Below, in pieces: positions 48,135 to 57,744 of a DNA stretch of 64,000 nucleotides (position 1 is its first letter; each line of letters begins with the position of its first letter). The stretch spans positions 1,488,001-1,552,000 of the forward strand of contig NZ_CP047165.1 in NCBI RefSeq assembly GCF_009833965.1. The letters run 5' to 3'. Source of the stretch: Pelistega ratti. GTDB taxonomy: Bacteria > Pseudomonadota > Gammaproteobacteria > Burkholderiales > Burkholderiaceae_B. The notes under the pieces are model-generated. The model ran no database searches and was not told the origin of the DNA. It was given only the letters and a program-made list of their open reading frames with translations. The translations under genes were made by a program, and so were the position numbers.

Positions 48135-48353
48135 TTATTTAGAGCGGAATACGATTCTAGCACGATTTAGGTCATATGGGGTTAATTCCACAGTAACCTT
48201 ATCTCCTGGAAGAATCCGAATATAATGCATACGCATCTTGCCAGAAATATGTCCAAGTACGACATGACCATTTTCTAACTTGACACGAAACGTTGCGTTT
48301 GGGAGGTTTTCAATTACCTCACCTTGCATCTGAATGACGTCGTCCTTTGCCAT
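48135..48353 (-). CDS. infA: Translation initiation factor IF-1
   Basis: 72 aa; [30 protein letters not shown] and [28 protein letters not shown] are the standard S1-type fold of IF-1. Placed between secY and rpmJ, as usual. Confidence 0.97.
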   Translation of the reverse strand: MAKDDVIQMQGEVIENLPNATFRVKLENGHVVLGHISGKMRMHYIRILPGDKVTVELTPYDLNRARIVFRSK

Positions 48354-48359
48354 TGTTTA

Positions 48360-49703
48360 TTACCTCATTGGAAGATTATTACCGCGGAAATTTACTTTCT
48401 TGAGTAATGAATCATACTGGTTCGACATCATATAGGCTTGTACTTGTGCCATAAAATCCATGGTAACTACTACAACAATGAGTAGCGAAGTACCACCGAA
48501 ATAGAACGGTACATTACTCCATTGCATACGTAAGAATTCTGGTACTAAAGCTACAAGAGCCATATATATCGCACCAACTAATGTCAAACGCATTAGAATC
48601 TTATCTAAATATTTAGCAGTTTGTTGTCCTGGACGAATACCCGGAACAAAAGCACCACTTCTTTTTAGGTTATCCGCTGTTTCTCGACTATTGAAAATCA
48701 ATGCCGTATAGAAAAAGCTAAAGAAGATAATTAAAGCAGTAAGTACAGTACCATAAAGCGGTTGACCAGGTTGCAATGCAGCAGATAAATCGCTTAACCA
48801 ACGAATTTGGTTAGCATTAGAAAACCAATTTGCAATAGTTGCTGGGAATAAAATCACTGAAGAAGCAAAGATTGCGGGAATAACACCTGCCATATTTACT
48901 TTTAGTGGTAGATGAGAACTCTGTCCACCATAGATTTTATTGCCAACCTGACGTTTAGCATAATTGACCGTAATGCGACGTTGTCCACGTTCTACAAAAA
49001 CAACCAATGCTGTAACGACAACAACTAAGGCAAAAATAACAATCGCTGCAAATGCACCAATTTGGTTTTGAGTGACCAATTCAAACATACCACCAAGGGC
49101 AGCAGGTAATCCTGCAATAATACCAGTACAGATAAGGATAGAAATACCATTACCGATACCACGTTCTGTAATTTGTTCACCCAACCACATCACAAACATT
49201 GTACCTGTCACTAATGTTACCACTGTTGTAAAAACAAACATTGGACCTGGACTAAAAATCAATCCAGGATAAGCTGACATATATGCCTGTAATGTAGATG
49301 CAATACCAAAGGCCTGTAATGAAGCTAAAACAACTGTCCCGTAGCGAGTGTACTGGGTAATCTTACGACGACCAGCCTCACCCTCTTTTTTAAGTGCTTC
49401 TAGTGATGGAACAACGGCTGCCATCATTTGCATAATAATGGATGCTGTAATATACGGCATAATCCCTAATGCAAAGACAGAGAAACGCTCTAATGCACCA
49501 CCAGAGAACATGTTAAAAAAGCCTACAATCCCTTCCGCTTGTGAAGCAAAAAGTTGCTTCATCACTTCAGGGTTAATGCCTGGCACTGGAATATGCGTAC
49601 CAAAACGATACACGACCAATGCCAAGAGTAGGAACACAAGACGCTGTCTTAAGTCGCTGTATTTATTACCGCCACCTTGACTTGTTGTCTGCGCTTTAGC
49701 CAC
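48360..49703 (-). CDS. secY: Preprotein translocase subunit SecY
   Basis: A 447-aa protein with ten membrane segments forming the protein-export channel with SecE and SecG. It has [16 protein letters not shown] early residues ([15 protein letters not shown]), [27 protein letters not shown] and the conserved end [17 protein letters not shown]. It lies 18 bases behind rplO and 6 bases before infA. Confidence 0.98.
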   Translation of the reverse strand: MAKAQTTSQGGGNKYSDLRQRLVFLLLALVVYRFGTHIPVPGINPEVMKQLFASQAEGIVGFFNMFSGGALERFSVFALGIMPYITASIIMQMMAAVVPSLEALKKEGEAGRRKITQYTRYGTVVLASLQAFGIASTLQAYMSAYPGLIFSPGPMFVFTTVVTLVTGTMFVMWLGEQITERGIGNGISILICTGIIAGLPAALGGMFELVTQNQIGAFAAIVIFALVVVVTALVVFVERGQRRITVNYAKRQVGNKIYGGQSSHLPLKVNMAGVIPAIFASSVILFPATIANWFSNANQIRWLSDLSAALQPGQPLYGTVLTALIIFFSFFYTALIFNSRETADNLKRSGAFVPGIRPGQQTAKYLDKILMRLTLVGAIYMALVALVPEFLRMQWSNVPFYFGGTSLLIVVVVTMDFMAQVQAYMMSNQYDSLLKKVNFRGNNLPMR

Positions 49704-49721
49704 ATTTACCCCTTAATTTAT

Positions 49722-50162
49722 TTAAGCAATTGAACCACCTGCTGCTTCGATTGCAGCACGTGCACCCGCAGTTGCATTGATACCTTTTAGGGTTACTTTG
49801 CGAGTAAGTTCACCTGATTTGATTACCTTAACATAGCAAACAGCTTGGGCAATCACTCCAGCTTGCTTGAGAACTTGTACGTCGATTTCTTCCGCAGTTA
49901 AACGCTCTAAATCAGACAAACGAATTTGATCGTATAAGTGTTGATTGAGTGTTGTGAAACCACGTTTTGGTAAACGACGATGTAAAGGCATTTGACCACC
50001 TTCAAAACCGACTTTATGGAAGCCGCCTGAACGTGATTTTTGACCTTTGTGACCACGACCTGCAGTTTTACCTAAACCTGAACCAATACCGCGACCAACG
50101 CGACGCTTGGCATGCTTACTACCTGCAGCTGGTGATAAAGTGTTGAGTTGCATTTCAGACAT
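49722..50162 (-). CDS. rplO: 50S ribosomal protein L15
   Basis: 146 aa; [41 protein letters not shown] and [17 protein letters not shown] identify L15. It follows rpmD by 10 bases. Confidence 0.98.
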   Translation of the reverse strand: MSEMQLNTLSPAAGSKHAKRRVGRGIGSGLGKTAGRGHKGQKSRSGGFHKVGFEGGQMPLHRRLPKRGFTTLNQHLYDQIRLSDLERLTAEEIDVQVLKQAGVIAQAVCYVKVIKSGELTRKVTLKGINATAGARAAIEAAGGSIA

Positions 50163-50172
50163 CTTTATTCCT

Positions 50173-50358
50173 TTAGGCTTCTGAAACTGACACGAGATAA
50201 TCCACTTTACGAATCATCCCACGCACTTCAGGTGTATCGAGTAACACACGACTGCTATTAACTTTACCTAAACCTAAACCACGAATAGTGGCACGGTGAT
50301 CAGATTTTGTACCAATAACAGAACGAACTAATGTTACTTTAATTTGTTTTTGTGCCAT
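50173..50358 (-). CDS. rpmD: 50S ribosomal protein L30
   Basis: 61 aa; [25 protein letters not shown] and the end [16 protein letters not shown] are typical of the short bacterial L30. It follows rpsE by 4 bases. Confidence 0.97.
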   Translation of the reverse strand: MAQKQIKVTLVRSVIGTKSDHRATIRGLGLGKVNSSRVLLDTPEVRGMIRKVDYLVSVSEA

Positions 50359-50362
50359 GATC

Positions 50363-50881
50363 TTATCCTAGGATTTCTTCAACCGTTTTACCGCGTTTTG
50401 CAGCAACCTCAGAAGGTGTCATGCAAGCGTTTAAACCGTTAAGTGTTGCACGTACTAAGTTGTATGGATTGCTAGAACCTAAGCTCTTAGCGACCACATT
50501 ACGTACACCCATTACTTCAAAAATAGCACGCATTGGACCACCGGCGATTACACCAGTACCTTCAGCAGCTGGAGAAATAAGTACAGTTGATGCACCATGC
50601 TTACCAACAACAGTGTGATGTAATGTACCATTGTTTAAAGCAATTTTCTTCATACCGCGACGAGCTTGTTCCATTGCTTTTTGAACTGCAACAGGAACTT
50701 CACGTGCTTTACCTTTGCCCATGCCGATGCGACCATCGCCATCACCAACCACGGTTAACGCTGCAAAACTCATGGTGCGACCACCTTTTACTGTTTTGCT
50801 GACGCGGTTAACCGCGATCATTTTTTCACGAAAACCGTCATCGCGCTCTTGTTCAGGGGCTTGTTTTTGTGCTTTTGCCAT
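50363..50881 (-). CDS. rpsE: 30S ribosomal protein S5
   Basis: 172 aa; [46 protein letters not shown] and the loop [18 protein letters not shown] identify S5, a translational-fidelity protein. Confidence 0.98.
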   Translation of the reverse strand: MAKAQKQAPEQERDDGFREKMIAVNRVSKTVKGGRTMSFAALTVVGDGDGRIGMGKGKAREVPVAVQKAMEQARRGMKKIALNNGTLHHTVVGKHGASTVLISPAAEGTGVIAGGPMRAIFEVMGVRNVVAKSLGSSNPYNLVRATLNGLNACMTPSEVAAKRGKTVEEILG

Positions 50882-50895
50882 TTGACAATCCTTCC

Positions 50896-51261
50896 TTAGA
50901 ACTTAAGACCGGCTTCACGCGCAGCTTCAGCTAACGCTTTAACACGGCCATGATAACGGAAACCCGAACGGTCAAATGCGACCGATTCGATACCAGCTGC
51001 TTTAGCTTTTTCAGCAACACGTTTACCTACTAATGTAGCAGCAACAACATTGCCACCGTTTGTTTTGCTATCAGCTAACTCTTTGCGCACTTCTGCTTCA
51101 AGAGTAGAGGCAGCGACCAATACTTTATCGCCTTCAGGCGAAATAATGTTCGCGTAAATGTGCAGATTGGTACGGTGCACTGATAAACGGTGTACGCGTA
51201 ATTGAGCAATCTTGCGGCGAGTAGCCACTGCACGACGCAAACGAGATAATTTCTTGTCCAT
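50896..51261 (-). CDS. rplR: 50S ribosomal protein L18
   Basis: 121 aa; [31 protein letters not shown] and the end [26 protein letters not shown] identify the 5S-rRNA-binding protein L18. Confidence 0.98.
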   Translation of the reverse strand: MDKKLSRLRRAVATRRKIAQLRVHRLSVHRTNLHIYANIISPEGDKVLVAASTLEAEVRKELADSKTNGGNVVAATLVGKRVAEKAKAAGIESVAFDRSGFRYHGRVKALAEAAREAGLKF

Positions 51262-51282
51262 AGTAATTCCTTGTCTGCGTTA

Positions 51283-51816
51283 TTATTTTTTCTTAACTTC
51301 TTTGATGATAACAGTTTCATCAGAGTAGCGAACGCCTTTACCTTTATAAGGCTCTGGTGGACGATATGCGCGAATTTTCGCTGCAACTTGACCTACCGCT
51401 TGTTTGTCATAGCCTTTGAGAACAATCTCAGTTTGGCTTGGACATTCTGCTTTTACGCCTTTTGGTAATGGATGAACCACATCATGTGAGAAGCCTAACT
51501 CTAGTTTTAATGCTTCGCCTTGTACTGCAGCACGGTAACCCACGCCAACAAGTGTTAAACGACGCTCAAAACCTTTGCTCACGCCAACAACCATGTTGTT
51601 AACAAGAGCACGTAGAGTGCCAGACATCGCTTTAGCATGACGAGAGTCATTAGCAACAGCAAAGCTTACTTTACCATCATCTAATGTAACTGCAACATCA
51701 CCTGTTAAAGCTTGATTTAATTCACCTAATGGACCTTTTACATTGATGTTATCAGCAGCAATTTTGACTTCAACACCACTAGGTACAATAACTGGATTCT
51801 TAGCAATACGTGACAT
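51283..51816 (-). CDS. rplF: 50S ribosomal protein L6
   Basis: 177 aa from the ATG at 51816 ([15 protein letters not shown]). That start has AAGGAGAAG seven bases upstream; the nine-codon extension to 51843 would overlap rpsH and contain the ribosome site. The end [16 protein letters not shown] is diagnostic of L6. Confidence 0.98.
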   Translation of the reverse strand: MSRIAKNPVIVPSGVEVKIAADNINVKGPLGELNQALTGDVAVTLDDGKVSFAVANDSRHAKAMSGTLRALVNNMVVGVSKGFERRLTLVGVGYRAAVQGEALKLELGFSHDVVHPLPKGVKAECPSQTEIVLKGYDKQAVGQVAAKIRAYRPPEPYKGKGVRYSDETVIIKEVKKK

Positions 51817-51827
51817 ATTTCTTCTCC

Positions 51828-52223
51828 TTATGCCACATAGCATAGTACTTCACCACCTACGCCAACTGAACGTGCTTTACGATCAGTCATAACACCGCGT
51901 GAGGTAGATACGATTGCTACACCAAGACCATTCATTACTTGAGGGATACTTGCACGACCTTTGTAAATACGTAAACCAGGACGTGATACGCGTTCAATAC
52001 GCTCAATCACAGGTTGGTTATTGTAGTATTTAAGTTCGATTTCAAGTTCTGGTTTAGCCTTGTCACCTTTAACTTGGAAGTTTTCGATATAGCCTTCTTC
52101 TTTCAGCACAGTAGCGATAGCTACTTTAAGCTTTGAGGACGGCATAGATACAGAAACCTTCTCGACTTGTTGACCATTACGGATACGAGTCAACATGTCT
52201 GCGATTGGATCGCTCATGCTCAT
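51828..52223 (-). CDS. rpsH: 30S ribosomal protein S8
   Basis: 131 aa; [15 protein letters not shown] and the C-terminal [26 protein letters not shown] identify S8. AGGAGAAAG precedes the first ATG. In E. coli S8 represses the spc operon by binding near rplE. Confidence 0.98.
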   Translation of the reverse strand: MSMSDPIADMLTRIRNGQQVEKVSVSMPSSKLKVAIATVLKEEGYIENFQVKGDKAKPELEIELKYYNNQPVIERIERVSRPGLRIYKGRASIPQVMNGLGVAIVSTSRGVMTDRKARSVGVGGEVLCYVA

Positions 52224-52234
52224 AATTCTTTCTC

Positions 52235-52540
52235 CTACCAGCTTGCTTTCGTCATTCCAGGCACTTCACCACGCATTGCCATTTCGCGTAGTTTGTGACG
52301 AGTAAGACCAAATTTGCTGAAAACGCCACGAGGACGGCCAGTGATTACACAACGATTACGTACGCGTGTTGGATTTGCATTGCGTGGTAATTGTTGTAAC
52401 TTCAAGCGCGCTTGATAACGCTCTTCATCTGATTTTGATTGATCGTTGATAATCGCTACAAGTGCTGCACGTTTAGCAGAGAATTTTTCTACTAATTTAG
52501 CACGTTTGATATCACGATTGATGAGTGATAATTTTGCCAC
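52235..52540 (-). CDS. rpsN: 30S ribosomal protein S14
   Basis: 101 aa; the long, zinc-free form, since the zinc Cys pattern is absent and only one Cys is in [25 protein letters not shown]. The end [11 protein letters not shown] is typical. Confidence 0.98.
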   Translation of the reverse strand: MAKLSLINRDIKRAKLVEKFSAKRAALVAIINDQSKSDEERYQARLKLQQLPRNANPTRVRNRCVITGRPRGVFSKFGLTRHKLREMAMRGEVPGMTKASW

Positions 52541-52551
52541 GTCATCGCCCC

Positions 52552-53091
52552 TTAATTACGAAACGGGAAACCAAACGCTTTTAATAACGCTTTAGCTTCA
52601 TCGTCAGTCTTAGCAGTTGTTGTGATGCTAATGTTTAAACCACGTAATGCATCAATTTTGTCGTACTCAATTTCAGGGAAAATGATTTGCTCTTTAACCC
52701 CTACATTGTAGTTACCACGACCATCGAATGCACGACCAGAAATACCACGGAAGTCACGTACACGTGGTAATGCGATAGTGATTAAACGATCTAAGAACTC
52801 ATACATACGTTGACCGCGTAGAGTTACCATACAACCGATAGGATAGTTTTCACGAATTTTAAAACCCGCAATCGCTTTGCGTGTTTTAGTGATTACTGGT
52901 TTTTGACCTGCAATTTTGGTTAAATCAGAAACAGCGTGTTCGATAACTTTTTTATCAGCTACTGCTTCAGACACACCCATATTTAAAGTGATTTTGGTAA
53001 TGCGAGGCACTTCCATATCACTAGAGTAACCAAATTGTTGTTTGATTTCACCAGCAATTTTATTGTTGTATAAATCTTGTAAACGAGCCAT
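52552..53091 (-). CDS. rplE: 50S ribosomal protein L5
   Basis: 179 aa; [41 protein letters not shown] and [29 protein letters not shown] identify the 5S-rRNA-binding protein L5. Confidence 0.98.
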   Translation of the reverse strand: MARLQDLYNNKIAGEIKQQFGYSSDMEVPRITKITLNMGVSEAVADKKVIEHAVSDLTKIAGQKPVITKTRKAIAGFKIRENYPIGCMVTLRGQRMYEFLDRLITIALPRVRDFRGISGRAFDGRGNYNVGVKEQIIFPEIEYDKIDALRGLNISITTTAKTDDEAKALLKAFGFPFRN

Positions 53092-53105
53092 TGTTACGTT
53101 GCTCC

Positions 53106-53426
53106 TTAAGCTTTAACGCCAACGACTTCACCGTTGGAGCGATAAACACGAACTTTATGACCGTCAACTTCTTTGATACCTACACGATCAGCTTTACCTG
53201 TCGCTGGATTGAAGATTGCCACGTTAGAGATATGGATAGGCATAGCCTTATCAACGATACCCCCTTGTGTACCAGCCATTGGATTTGGTTTCTGATGTTT
53301 TTTAGCAACATTCACGCCTTCCACGATTACGTGATCAGCATCAACTCGTGCTAAAACAACACCACGACGTTTTTTGTCGCGACCAGTAATAACGATAACT
53401 TCGTCACCTTTACGAATTTTATTCAT
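53106..53426 (-). CDS. rplX: 50S ribosomal protein L24
   Basis: 106 aa with an N-terminal KOW motif ([22 protein letters not shown]) and [36 protein letters not shown]. It follows rplN by 10 bases. Confidence 0.98.
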   Translation of the reverse strand: MNKIRKGDEVIVITGRDKKRRGVVLARVDADHVIVEGVNVAKKHQKPNPMAGTQGGIVDKAMPIHISNVAIFNPATGKADRVGIKEVDGHKVRVYRSNGEVVGVKA

Positions 53427-53436
53427 TGCCTGCCCC

Positions 53437-53805
53437 TTAGATTACTTCTGGTGCCAATGAAACGATCTTCATAAAGCGCTCAGTACGTAATTCACGTGTT
53501 ACTGGCCCGAAGATACGAGTACCAATTGGCTCTAATTTAGCATTAAGCAATACAGCTGCATTACCACCGAAGCGGATTAATGAGCCATCTTTACGGCGAA
53601 CACCTTTCGCAGTACGCACTACTACTGCATTGTAAACTTCGCCTTTTTTGACGCGACCGCGCGGTGATGCATCTTTGACACTTACTTTGATAATGTCACC
53701 GATAGCAGCATAACGGCGCTTAGAACCGCCAAGCACTTTAATGCACATTACTCGGCGTGCACCAGTGTTGTCAGCCACGTCTAGCGTGCTTTGCATTTGG
53801 ATCAT
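53437..53805 (-). CDS. rplN: 50S ribosomal protein L14
   Basis: 122 aa; [28 protein letters not shown] is the universal start of L14. It is the first gene of this cluster; the S10-operon genes that normally precede it (rpmC, rpsQ) are absent upstream. It has its own promoter and leader at 53806-54013. Confidence 0.98.
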   Translation of the reverse strand: MIQMQSTLDVADNTGARRVMCIKVLGGSKRRYAAIGDIIKVSVKDASPRGRVKKGEVYNAVVVRTAKGVRRKDGSLIRFGGNAAVLLNAKLEPIGTRIFGPVTRELRTERFMKIVSLAPEVI

Positions 53806-53952
53806 GATTATTCCTGTTCCAACTTAGTTACATTAATGACTCAAAATGAGCCATTTCCCATTAAGACATATAACCAGTTTTGGGCCCGTATAAGCCAAGT
53901 TTAGCCTGTAAAAAAGCCTCACCCAGCTTTGGGATTGATTCTGTTTATTTAC

Positions 53953-53978
53953 CTTCACTTCTTTTTTGACAAGTGAAG
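53953..53978 (-). promoter_or_regulatory. 5' leader hairpin of the spc transcript
   Basis: A perfect 8-bp stem, CTTCACTT (53953-53960) and AAGTGAAG (53971-53978), with a 10-base loop, at the predicted 5' end of the rplN transcript. Further down the leader (53914-53936) CCCAAAGCTGGG can fold with itself or, alternatively, AAAGC can pair with GCTTT before six T, which resembles a small attenuator. The leader is about 170 bases in all. Confidence 0.45.
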
Positions 53979-53984
53979 ACTAGC

Positions 53985-54013
53985 ATTCTATCCTTTTTTT
54001 CTAAGTTATTCAA
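53985..54013 (-). promoter_or_regulatory. Putative promoter of the spc operon (rplN onward)
   Basis: On the minus strand: -35 TTGAAT (54008-54013), a 17-base spacer and -10 TAGAAT (53985-53990). Transcription would start near 53978, directly at the leader hairpin. This supports independent transcription of the spc genes. Confidence 0.6.
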
Positions 54014-54278
54014 GCCCTTACTCCATATTTTTAAAAAAACGTATAAAAAGCAACACTATTTAATACGTTTTAAATCAATCAATACATCTTTCTTTTAATA
54101 AAAATGACATATTCATTCATATATTCTTTGTTATTCACTATTTTTGTCTCTTTCATGCAAATGAATATATCGCCACTAAACATAAATTTTTTGATAACTA
54201 CTCTCAAAATATAAATAGTAGATTTACCACGATCATATTTTCTATTAAGTGAAAATAAGGCTTATCCTCAAAAAGAAA
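54014..54278. other. Intergenic region between spc promoter and metQ terminator
   Basis: About 265 AT-rich bases between the spc promoter and the metQ terminator. I see no open frame, RNA gene or repeat here. Confidence 0.45.
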
Positions 54279-54299
54279 GGCGGATTATTTTATTCCGCC
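54279..54299 (-). terminator. Terminator after metQ
   Basis: A GGCGGA (54279-54284) / TCCGCC (54294-54299) stem with an AT-rich loop that can extend the pairing. On the minus strand it is followed by TTTCTTTTT. It lies 41 bases after the metQ stop. Confidence 0.8.
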
Positions 54300-54340
54300 C
54301 TCTTTTATTCTAAATGGAGATAAGAACAACTTATTTAGAA

Positions 54341-55153
54341 CTATTCTTTGATAAGTTCCCCTTGCTGTAGTCCCACGGGGATAATCGTACCCTTATATTT
54401 TTCTTCAATGAATTGAACAGTAGCTGGACTATGCCATTCTTTCATTAATTTAGCGACTAAAGGTGAATCCTGATACGCTGGATCAGTTGCGCATAAATTA
54501 GCATACAATGAACCTGCATCCTCTAAGACTAAAGCATCCTTTTTAGGGTTAAGTTTAGCTTCTAAGGCATAATTTGTATTGATAACCGCCAAATCGACAT
54601 CATCAACAACACGGGGTAATGTTGCCGCCTCTAACTCTTTAAAGACCAATTTTTTAGGATTTTCTGTAATATCTAAAACAGTTGCGGTAATATCGGTTGG
54701 GTCTTTTAGTTTAATTAAACCTCCTTTTTCTAATAGCAATAAAGCACGGGTACTATTAGTCGTATCATTTGGTATCGCGACAGAAGCACCCTCAGGTAAA
54801 TCAGATAGTGTTTTCACCTTATGTGAATACGCTCCTAATGGCGGTACATAAACATAACCTACTGGCACAAGTTTAGCCCCTGTTTGTTTATTAAAAGTAT
54901 CTAAATGAGGTTTATGCTGGAAGCAATTCATCATAATATTTTTCTGAGCGACCTGTTGATTAGGTTGAATATAATCCGTAAAAACAACAACCTCTAAATC
55001 AACACCTTCTTTAGCAAGTGCTGGTTTCATAAACTCTAAAATTTCAGCAGCAGGTACTGGCGTAGCCGCTACACTTAGTTTTTCACCCGCAAAAACGGCT
55101 TGCATACACCCTAATGCTACAAGAGCAGATACAAATAATTTTTTGTTATACAT
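54341..55153 (-). CDS. metQ: MetQ/NlpA-family substrate-binding protein
   Basis: A 270-aa exported binding protein of the NlpA family, which usually delivers methionine to the MetNI ABC importer. KLSVAATPVPAAEILEFMKPALAKEGVDLEVVVFTDYIQPN, NCFQHKPHLD and SVAIPNDTTNSTRALLLLEKGGLI are typical. The signal peptide (residues 1-22) has a Cys in ALGCMQAVFA; a lipobox is possible but poor, so a soluble periplasmic form cleaved at AVFA is as likely. metN and metI are not in the window, so it is an orphan here. Confidence 0.88.
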   Translation of the reverse strand: MYNKKLFVSALVALGCMQAVFAGEKLSVAATPVPAAEILEFMKPALAKEGVDLEVVVFTDYIQPNQQVAQKNIMMNCFQHKPHLDTFNKQTGAKLVPVGYVYVPPLGAYSHKVKTLSDLPEGASVAIPNDTTNSTRALLLLEKGGLIKLKDPTDITATVLDITENPKKLVFKELEAATLPRVVDDVDLAVINTNYALEAKLNPKKDALVLEDAGSLYANLCATDPAYQDSPLVAKLMKEWHSPATVQFIEEKYKGTIIPVGLQQGELIKE

Positions 55154-55259
55154 ATAACTTCCTTTATATAAAATATGCTATATATAAGAGCATAACAAAA
55201 TCTTTCTTTATCACACTATACTTTTTAGTGATAAGCATATAACTAATCCAAATTATGCA

Positions 55260-55289
55260 TTGACATTAATTTTCACTTACTCTTACAAT
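55260..55289 (+). promoter_or_regulatory. Putative promoter of the YczE-like gene
   Basis: A consensus -35 TTGACA (55260-55265), an 18-base spacer and -10 TACAAT (55284-55289). It precedes the ATG at 55338 by about 45 bases. Confidence 0.6.
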
Positions 55290-55337
55290 GGCTAATGACT
55301 ATTGATTATCTTAAAAGGTCTATTCTCCATCTATATT

Positions 55338-55976
55338 ATGAGTACCTCTAAACACCAACTTCCCTCTACCCCTTGGTCTGCTCAATCACACTGGAAACCC
55401 TCTTGGCTTTCACTTTGTGTTCTTATTCCTTCACTATTTTTATTTGGTGTCGGCGAAGGCTTACTCGTTAATGCTAGCTTAGGCTCTGCACCATGGGCTG
55501 TACTTGCACAAGGCATATCACTCAAAACGGGTAGTAATATCGGGTGGGTTACGTTAGGGATTAGTATTATCGTTATGTTAGGTTGGATACCCCTAAAACA
55601 AAAACCCGGTCTTGGTACTATCCTTAATATGACATTAATTGCACTCGGTCTGGGCTTAACAGTTCACTATCTACCCATACCAGAATCGCTTACACTTCGT
55701 CTATTATCCATTATTTTCGCTATTGTACTCATTGGGGTTTGCTCATCTTTTTACCTTACCTGCAAAATGGGTTCTGGCCCAAGAGATGGATTAATGGTAG
55801 GTATTTTTCAAAATACAGGCTGGAAAATAGGTAAAATCCGTATTTGTATTGAAATTATTGTTTGCCTTCTAGGTTGGCTACTAGGGGGGATTATTGGTAT
55901 AGGCACGCTATTATTTGCCTTTGGTGTAGGCTGGGTTATTCAATTTTGCCTATCTTTAATGGCTAAGTATTACTAG
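55338..55976 (+). CDS. YczE/YitT-family integral membrane protein
   Basis: A 212-aa protein with five or six membrane segments. The segments FLFGVGEGLLVNASLGSAPWAVLAQGIS and YLTCKMGSGPRDGLMVGI are the conserved loops of the YczE/YyaS family, whose function is not established. I place the start at ATG 55338 (MSTSKHQLPS), downstream of the putative promoter; the longer frame begins with TTG at 55302. It is divergent from metQ. Confidence 0.82.
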   Translation: MSTSKHQLPSTPWSAQSHWKPSWLSLCVLIPSLFLFGVGEGLLVNASLGSAPWAVLAQGISLKTGSNIGWVTLGISIIVMLGWIPLKQKPGLGTILNMTLIALGLGLTVHYLPIPESLTLRLLSIIFAIVLIGVCSSFYLTCKMGSGPRDGLMVGIFQNTGWKIGKIRICIEIIVCLLGWLLGGIIGIGTLLFAFGVGWVIQFCLSLMAKYY

Positions 55977-56066
55977 ACTTAACCCTCTTTATAAATCGTT
56001 TATGGTATTCGTTTCACTAAACCATTCTTTTATACATCAATCCATTTTATTATTTGAGGAGAGAAA

Positions 56067-57392
56067 ATGAACGCTGTTGTTATTGCAGTTGTTGTCATGC
56101 TGGTACTATCACTGGCACGTATGCATGTTGTTCTTAGTTTAATTTTAGGGGCTATTGCTGGTGGTTTATCAGCTGGTTTAGGAATAGAAGTAACTATGCA
56201 AGCCTTTAAAACTGGGCTTTCTAACGGCGCAGAAACCGCTTTAAACTATGCATTACTGGGTGCTTTTGCAGTGGCTATTGCTCACTCTGGCTTACCCCAA
56301 ATGCTTGCCAATGCCATTATTTCTCGGTTAAACAATACGAATAAAAAGGGTGCTACGATTAAATGGGGAATTTTAGGTTTAATTCTTATCATGAGTGTGA
56401 TGAGTCAAAATATTATCCCTATTCATATTGCTTTTATTCCCCTTATTATCCCACCACTTTTATTAGTATTTAATCGTATGCAAGTGGATCGCCGTCTCCT
56501 CGGTTGTATTATGACCTTTGGTTTAGTGACAACCTATATGTGGGTACCTTATGGTTTTGGTGAAATTTTCCTTGAAAAAATCCTACTGGCTAATATTAGT
56601 AAAGAAGGTCTTAATATTGATAATATCAATATCTTTAGTGTTATGAGTATCCCTGCCCTTGGTATGATTGCTGGGTTATTGATTGCCGTTTTTATTAGTT
56701 ACCGTAAACCTCGCCAATATACGACAACCGATATTGATATTGAAAATAATGAAAAGGGAAATCAACCTGTTGTATCACGCTATCGTAGCTTTGTGGCACT
56801 CTTTGCTATTATTGTCTCTTTTGGTGTTCAGCTAGCCACCGACTCTCTATTACTCGGCGCAATGATTGGTTTTGCCGTCTTTATGGCACTAGGTGTTGTT
56901 CGATTAAAAGAAGCTGATAATGTTTTTAATGATGGCATCAAAATGATGGCAATGATTGGTTTTATTATGATTTCTGCACAAGGTTTTGCCGAAGTGATGA
57001 AAGCAACGGGTGAAATTGAACCTCTTGTCAAAGCCTCTACCTCCTTATTTGGTGACAGCAAGGGGATTGCTGCATTTGCTATGCTATTAGTCGGTTTACT
57101 CGTCACAATGGGGATTGGCAGTTCTTTCTCAACCCTACCTATTATTGCCAGTATTTATGTTCCTCTTTGCATACAGATGGGGTTTTCGCCTGCCGCTACA
57201 GTGGCATTAATTGGAACAGCAGGCGCTTTAGGTGATGCAGGCTCTCCTGCCTCTGACTCTACCTTAGGCCCTACAGCGGGTCTGAATGTTGATGGTCAGC
57301 ACGATCATATTCGTGATACCGTTATCCCTACCTTTCTTCACTATAATATTCCGCTTATGATCTCGGGTTGGGTAGCAGCTATGCTATTATAA
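56067..57392 (+). CDS. Na+/H+ antiporter-family (YuiF-like) amino acid transporter candidate
   Basis: A 441-aa membrane protein with about twelve hydrophobic segments. ARMHVVLSLILGAIAGGLSAGLG, LGAFAVAIAHSGLPQ and the end GTAGALGDAGSPASDSTLGPTAGLNVDGQHDH fit the YuiF/NhaC-like group, some members of which are predicted amino acid (histidine) transporters. The substrate is not determinable. GAGG lies before the ATG at 56067, and a strong terminator follows at 57450-57483. Confidence 0.8.
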   Translation: MNAVVIAVVVMLVLSLARMHVVLSLILGAIAGGLSAGLGIEVTMQAFKTGLSNGAETALNYALLGAFAVAIAHSGLPQMLANAIISRLNNTNKKGATIKWGILGLILIMSVMSQNIIPIHIAFIPLIIPPLLLVFNRMQVDRRLLGCIMTFGLVTTYMWVPYGFGEIFLEKILLANISKEGLNIDNINIFSVMSIPALGMIAGLLIAVFISYRKPRQYTTTDIDIENNEKGNQPVVSRYRSFVALFAIIVSFGVQLATDSLLLGAMIGFAVFMALGVVRLKEADNVFNDGIKMMAMIGFIMISAQGFAEVMKATGEIEPLVKASTSLFGDSKGIAAFAMLLVGLLVTMGIGSSFSTLPIIASIYVPLCIQMGFSPAATVALIGTAGALGDAGSPASDSTLGPTAGLNVDGQHDHIRDTVIPTFLHYNIPLMISGWVAAMLL

Positions 57393-57449
57393 TAATTATT
57401 TTCTATTTTTTATATTTAGTAAAATATTAACCATTTGCTCTTTTTAATG

Positions 57450-57483
57450 CTCTGCTATATCCTTTTATAGCAGAGTTTTTTTT
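57450..57483 (+). terminator. Terminator after the YuiF-like gene
   Basis: A perfect 10-bp stem, CTCTGCTATA (57450-57459) and TATAGCAGAG (57466-57475), a 6-base loop and eight T. Confidence 0.92.
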
Positions 57484-57647
57484 ATGTTGTTTTTATGATG
57501 AATAATATTGCTACACTTAATATCCACGCTCTATTCATGGGTATTTTGAGCGAGATAGATAAGTTTGTTTTTTAAAGGTTTTTCTCTACTATATGCCCTC
57601 ATTAAAAATAGCTATTTTGCCTATTAAAAAAAGCTACGGTCAAAATC

Positions 57648-57689
57648 TTGACTTTTATCATTTGATTCTATGATAATTGCGTTTACATT
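57648..57689 (+). promoter_or_regulatory. FNR-like site and -10 box upstream of nirK
   Basis: TTGAC-TTTT-ATCAT at 57648-57661 matches the FNR consensus TTGAT-N4-ATCAA except at the two inner/outer edge bases. A -10-like TACATT is at 57684-57689. If transcription starts near 57696, the site is centred at -41.5, the class II position. This fits oxygen-limited induction of nitrite reduction. Confidence 0.5.
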
Positions 57690-57744
57690 ATCCCAAACAT
57701 AAAACACATTCTTTCTTTTCCTTACTTAGAGGAGTAAATTTAAA

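Noticed and set aside
55154-55301. SAM or other riboswitch ahead of metQ
   Set aside because: I could not recognise the conserved core of a known SAM riboswitch in the short AT-rich leader.
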